Assembly: GCA_963850255.1 (NCBI GenBank)
Contig: CAWKLL010000049.1
Coordinates: forward strand, 5,222 to 69,221
Reading direction: 5' to 3'
DNA length: 64,000 nt
From: J054 sp963850255
GTDB lineage: Bacteria > Pseudomonadota > Gammaproteobacteria > Steroidobacterales > GCA-2729495
The notes under the pieces are model-generated. The model searched no databases. It saw only the letters and a program-made list of their open reading frames with translations, and was not told where the DNA came from. Of this stretch, positions 60,291-64,000 are shown in pieces. The position numbers and the translations under genes are program-made. Position 1 is the first letter of the stretch; each line of letters opens with the position of its first letter.

Positions 60291-61904
60291 TTAGTGACCA
60301 TAAAACTCTGGTGGCACCGGTCGCCCGCCACCAACCAGATCGTCAAAGTCAAACTCGGTGTTGCCGCCGGTGGCTTCGATTAAACCACGCACATAACCAT
60401 TGGAGTTGTAGCCGCCGGACAGTCCGGGAAACAAGTCGTAGTCCACGCAATCACAGAATTGCTCCGAGGCCTGGCGTAGCTGGCCGAAATAGGCCTGGGC
60501 ACTGACACCCGGCGGCGGCTGAACTTCTCCCAGTACGCTGTTACCCGAGGGCGCATCGGTTTGGCGGACACCGTTACGCGCGCTGCCTACGCCGCCTACC
60601 AGGGCACGAAACCCTTCAACACCATAGCCCTCTGGCCCGGCACTCAACCAAAACACGCCTTGTTCACCGCGATACTCTATTGCGGTGTGTATCGGCCCGT
60701 AGCGACCGACACGATGGCCAGTTATGAAAATCCTGTCGGGCGAACGGCGAAGATCGCTGTCGATTTCAGGATTGAGCAGCCCTGCAATCCGATCCGTAAT
60801 TCCCGCGACCTGGAATCCGGCCGCGGATATATCGACGCCTTGAGTGCCGCCGCCGGCAATAGAATGCTCACCCTGCAAACCCTGCGATATCCGCCAGGAC
60901 ACCAGGCGGCGAGGTGCAGCGCTGGAAAGTCGCGTACCTTCGCTGGCAGACAGAATCAGCTGCTCGCGGCGCAAAGAGTACCGATCACTAGCCCCGGGCT
61001 GACCTACCGGAGGCCGCATTCCAGGAAACGACTGCCCGCCGTGAGGCATAAACCCTCCAACGGACAAGCCGAATAGCTCGCCGCCCGGAAGCCCGATGCC
61101 AAAGATTGCGAAGGGCGCACCGAAGAACAATTTCTTTCCCAGGCGTCGGAAAAAATTCCTCAAGCCGTAACCACTGGGGTCGGTTGCCGAGTTGAGCCGA
61201 TTCCCGTTGTAGGCGTAGCGATTCAGGCCCTGACTGTCCAGGGGGAACTGCACGTAGGGATCAGCGGCAGTAAAGCGACCGAGGCGCGCATCGAAAACCC
61301 GGCCATTCATATGTATCAGACCGGAATCGCCGAGATGTTCATGCCCGGTATAGCCTGGAAATTCTGCCAGCAGCTCGACGATGTTAGAAGGAAGCGTCTC
61401 CGCAGCACCGGTAAAAGGCTGCGCCGGATCGCGAGGCATTCCACGCTCGTCATAAGCGATCCGCGAAATTTCATCATCGCGGCTAATGGCAGTGGTAGAA
61501 CCCAGAAAATCCTTGTGCAAATAAGCAACCTGATCGGCCTCACCCGAAGCGCTGCGGACTTGTGCGATTGCTTCACGCCCGACATAGATTTTTTGCCGCA
61601 TTTCCACCGGCTGACCACTGCGCCGGCTACGCGTCGTTGCGGCACCCAGATAATTTTTTGTAGCTGAGCCATCAGCGGAAACATCTTCGCGCTGCGCGCG
61701 TTGACGATGTGGCCCGTACTGGAAGAATTGTTGCTGGTCGACGCTTGTCCAAGAGGCTGGCAAACCTTCACTGGTCCAGCTCAGCTGGCCCGCCGGACGC
61801 TGCAACATGGCGCCATTGCCATCATATCGATAGACCCCTTTTGCACGACCCGCGTCAACCGCGGTTATTGCCTGCGGACGTTCGGGCTCAGCCTGATAGG
61901 TCAT
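60291..61904 (-). CDS. Rhs-repeat-associated core and C-terminal domain, 5' part missing
   Basis: The 3' part of an Rhs/YD-repeat gene (about 537 codons). YRYDGNGAMLQ and YLHKDFLGSTTAISRDD are YD/core sequence, and the core closes with GRVFDARLGRFTAADPY and LNRYAYNGNRLNSATDPSG, at about residue 245. The variable C-terminal part (about 290 residues) has a hydrophobic stretch (LFFGAPFAIFGIGLPGG), a His-containing segment (GRYGPIHTAIEYRG), and FCDCVDYDLFPG before GGYNSNGYVRGLIEATGG. The last pattern faintly recalls permuted papain-like (NlpC/P60-type) folds, but the Cys is not in the expected place, so I leave the activity open. Upstream, Rhs similarity stops at about 61905 with no start codon. 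Confidence 0.82.
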   Translation of the reverse strand: MTYQAEPERPQAITAVDAGRAKGVYRYDGNGAMLQRPAGQLSWTSEGLPASWTSVDQQQFFQYGPHRQRAQREDVSADGSATKNYLGAATTRSRRSGQPVEMRQKIYVGREAIAQVRSASGEADQVAYLHKDFLGSTTAISRDDEISRIAYDERGMPRDPAQPFTGAAETLPSNIVELLAEFPGYTGHEHLGDSGLIHMNGRVFDARLGRFTAADPYVQFPLDSQGLNRYAYNGNRLNSATDPSGYGLRNFFRRLGKKLFFGAPFAIFGIGLPGGELFGLSVGGFMPHGGQSFPGMRPPVGQPGASDRYSLRREQLILSASEGTRLSSAAPRRLVSWRISQGLQGEHSIAGGGTQGVDISAAGFQVAGITDRIAGLLNPEIDSDLRRSPDRIFITGHRVGRYGPIHTAIEYRGEQGVFWLSAGPEGYGVEGFRALVGGVGSARNGVRQTDAPSGNSVLGEVQPPPGVSAQAYFGQLRQASEQFCDCVDYDLFPGLSGGYNSNGYVRGLIEATGGNTEFDFDDLVGGGRPVPPEFYGH

Positions 61905-62846
61905 CCTTCGAAGATGTGATGATGGACGCCGGCGATCCCTCGATTCCATACAACGCCCAGCTCGGATACGGAATCGCCCGTGCGAGTCCCGGCGATTCGA
62001 CGAGGCCATCGATCAGTTCTTGCGCATCATCCAGTTGACTCAACCGCCCGGCATGACGTCTCGTGCCCTGTATGAAATCTGCGCGAACGTATATCGCCGA
62101 CGGCCAGTTCGCCGCCGCGCGGAACGCACTCAACAGGCTCGCCAATGAATCCGCGGACCCCGAAGCCGCCTTTGACGTTCGCCTCGGTCCGCTGATTCAT
62201 GGGTACTCGTACGTCGTCGAAGCGTCGCAGTTGCCGAAAGGCGGGGCGGCGAGAACGCAGCTTGAGAAGCACGCCGAATCCGAATTCGTCAAACTGTGCG
62301 CGAGGCGGCATCTGGTCTGAAATTGTCCAGAGAATCCCACCCTCAACCAGATCGCGGGTTTGCAGCGCGATCTGAAGGAACTGACGACCGTCGAGCTGGG
62401 GATCGCCGCCGGCCGCTGGATGGCCGATCGGGATTTCGAGAAGGCACTTGACGCGTGGGATCTGTTGCTCGCCCGCGCACCCGCGGATGAAGCATGCGAT
62501 CTCGCCCGGTTCAACAAGGCCGTCTGCCTTTTTCGAGATGACCCGGTTGCGGGAGGCGGCGATCATATTCCTGGAGGAAATGCGTCGCCCTGAAGAAAAG
62601 GTCTGCGCAACGCATGCCTACGACTATGCCTATCGCACATGGAAGCAGATTGCAGCCGAAACGCAGGCGGCCTTCGAGGACTACGACACGCTGGCCGAGG
62701 CGGCCCGGCTCCTATACGCCCGTATGCCGAAATCGCCGCTCGCCGAAGAGGCGATCTGGGTGGCGGCACTGTCCCTGGAGGAAGTCGGCAAGTACGAAAT
62801 CGCCATCGAGTCCTACAACGAAGTCCCGGAGGCTAGCCTCCTCTAA
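61905..62846 (+). pseudogene. TPR-like protein fragment, frameshifted, no start or stop
   Basis: From the junction with the Rhs gene onward, the forward strand reads as a helical-repeat protein if frame changes are allowed near 62000, 62090, 62300 and 62540: SFEDVMMDAGDPSIPYNAQL, FDEAIDQFLRIIQLT, ADGQFAAARNALNRLANE, FEKALDAWDLLLARAP, PLAEEAIWVAALSLEEVGKY and EIAIESYNEVPE. The A-L-A and Y-x-x-A patterns are those of tetratricopeptide-type repeats. It has no start codon and runs straight into the low-complexity array. It may come from another genome by misassembly, or be a real gene truncated at both ends. Confidence 0.6.
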
Positions 62847-63960
62847 CAGCCTCCTCTCCAGCCTCCTTCTGAGCCTCCTTCAGCCTCCTTCTCAGCCCCT
62901 CTAGCCCCCTTCTAGCCCCACCCTAGGCCGCCTTCTAGCCACCCTCTAGCCCCCTTCTAGCCACCCTCTAGCCCCCTTCTAGCCCCCTCTAGCCCCCTGC
63001 AGCCTCCTTCTCTAGCCCCCTTCTAGCCCCCTTCTAGCCCCCCTCTAGCCCCCTTCTAGCCCCCCGCCTTCCTCTAGCCCCCTTCTAGCCCCCTTCTCGC
63101 CCCCTTCTAGCCCCCTAGCCCCTTTCCCTCTAGCCCCTTCTAGCCCCCCCTGTAGCCCCCTTCTCAGCCCCCTTCTAGCCCCCCTGAGCCCCTTCTAGCC
63201 CCCCCCTCAGCCCCCTCAGCCACCCTCTGGAGCCCCTTTCTCAGCCCCCTTCTAGCCCCTCTAGCCCCCTTCTAGCCCCCTTCTAGCCCCTTTAGCCCCT
63301 CTTCAACCCCCCCAGCCTTTCTAGCCCCCTTCTCAGCCCCTTCAGCTCCCCTTCTAGCCCCTTCTAGCCCCCCCTAGCCCCCTTCTAGCCCCCTTCTAGC
63401 CCCCCTCTAGCCCCTTTCTAGCCCCCCTCTAGCCCCTTCTAGCCCCCTTCTAGCCTCCTTCAGCCTCCTTCTAGCCTCCTTCTAGCCCCTTCTAGCCCCC
63501 CTTTAGCCCCCCCTAGCCCCCTTCTAGCCCCCCTCTAGCCCCCTTCTAGCCCCCTTCTAGCCCCCTTCTAGCCCCCTTCCAGCCTCCTTCTAGCCCCCTT
63601 CTTGCCCCCTTCTAGCCCCCTTCTCGCCTCCTTCTCGCCCCCCCCTAGCCCCCTTCTAGCCCCCTTCTAGCCCCCTTCTAGCCTCCTTCTAGCCTCCTTC
63701 TAGCCTCCTTGAGCCTCCTTCTAGCCTCCTTCTTGCCTCCTTCTCTAGCCTCCGTCTAGCCTCCGTCTAGCCTCCTTCTCGCCTCCTTCTGGGCTTCCTC
63801 TGCAAGCTCCCTTCTCGCCTCCGTCTAGCCTCCGTCTAGCCTCCTTCTCGCCTCCTTCTAGCCTCCTTCTAGCCTCCTTCTCGCCTCCTTGAGCCTCCTT
63901 GAGCCTCCTTCTAGCCTCCTTCTCAGCCTCCTTCTAGCCTCCTTCTAGCCTCCTTCTAGC
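62833..63960. repeat. Degenerate 11-base tandem array (about 1.1 kb)
   Basis: About a hundred units of AGCCCCCTTCT or AGCCTCCTTCT, mostly 11 bases with some of 9-13, extremely poor in A and G on the forward strand. AGCCTCC units dominate at both ends and AGCCCCC units in the middle. TAG occurs in almost every unit, so the forward strand cannot be coding; an 11-base period also shifts frame each unit. The reverse strand repeats AAGGAGG (a perfect Shine-Dalgarno core) or AAGGGGG. The last 40 bases of the window (63961-64000) are ordinary AT-rich sequence with no feature seen. Confidence 0.9.
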
Positions 63961-64000
63961 CAACAATACGCAACTGTCAAGTAAAAGGTTAACATAAACA

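Noticed and set aside
62833..63960. CRISPR array or telomere-like repeat
   Set aside because: The unit is 11 bases without unique spacers, there are no cas genes, and neither a known telomere unit nor a linear-replicon gene was seen.

Overview
The window looks like the chromosome of a GC-rich, aerobic Gammaproteobacterium, probably a marine or other environmental heterotroph. The reasons are a homodimeric AceE-type pyruvate dehydrogenase E1, aerobic NadA/NadB NAD synthesis, an OxyR-type regulator with both redox cysteines, a large TonB-dependent receptor, PEP-CTERM and GlyGly-CTERM sorting tails, and Tat-like leaders on several cofactor enzymes. No rRNA, tRNA, IS element or CRISPR array was recognised. 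Genus cannot be given from the sequence alone.

Layout. 0-7.5 kb: the end of an EAL phosphodiesterase, a methyltransferase, a Tat/lipoprotein-like amine oxidase, nadA-nadB, then a reverse-strand pair (NTF2-like protein and FMN alpha-hydroxy-acid oxidase). 7.5-13.3 kb: aceE, broken by about 25 frame changes, followed by a region of duplication and decay. That region holds a remnant of a second aceE 3' end, two tandem copies of a PEP-CTERM protein gene, and a dead 5' fragment of the CoA-ester lyase gene. 13.1-21.3 kb: a propionate/methylmalonyl-CoA operon (CoA-ester lyase, methylmalonyl-CoA mutase, propionyl-CoA carboxylase beta and alpha, MeaB, epimerase); the two carboxylase genes are also densely frameshifted. 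21.3-29.3 kb: SDR, ExeA-like ATPase, acyltransferase, an oxidative-stress group (peroxiredoxin-glutaredoxin fusion, Dps, OxyR), a family 9 glycosyltransferase and AvtA. 29.4-36.3 kb: a reverse-strand group of TPP enzyme, TonB receptor and type B carboxylesterase. 36.3-36.6 kb: an intergenic region with a probable forward-strand small RNA gene.

36.6-45.3 kb: an accessory metabolic region with two aldehyde dehydrogenases, a PqqC/TENA-like protein, a tightly packed operon (Rieske oxygenase, TauD-type dioxygenase, SAM methyltransferase, small acidic protein) and a nitrilase-family protein whose catalytic Cys position is Ser. I do not recognise the pathway. 45.5-51.9 kb: a VTT membrane protein overlapping a MerA/Lpd-like flavoprotein, a MacAB-like efflux operon, a family 6 DNA glycosylase and a small unknown gene. 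51.9-55.1 kb: bioF-bioD-bioA, which would supply biotin to propionyl-CoA carboxylase. 55.2-59.6 kb: MBL hydrolase, LLM flavin oxidoreductase, a secreted M12 metalloprotease and a cold-shock protein.

59.7-64 kb: the 3' part of an Rhs gene with an unrecognised C-terminal domain, followed within 14 bases by a lipoprotein gene that could be its immunity partner. At about 61,905 the sequence switches abruptly to a frameshifted TPR-like fragment on the other strand. This runs into about 1.1 kb of an 11-base satellite-like array, one strand of which repeats AAGGAGG or AAGGGGG. The last 2.1 kb may be an assembly chimera or contig-end artefact.
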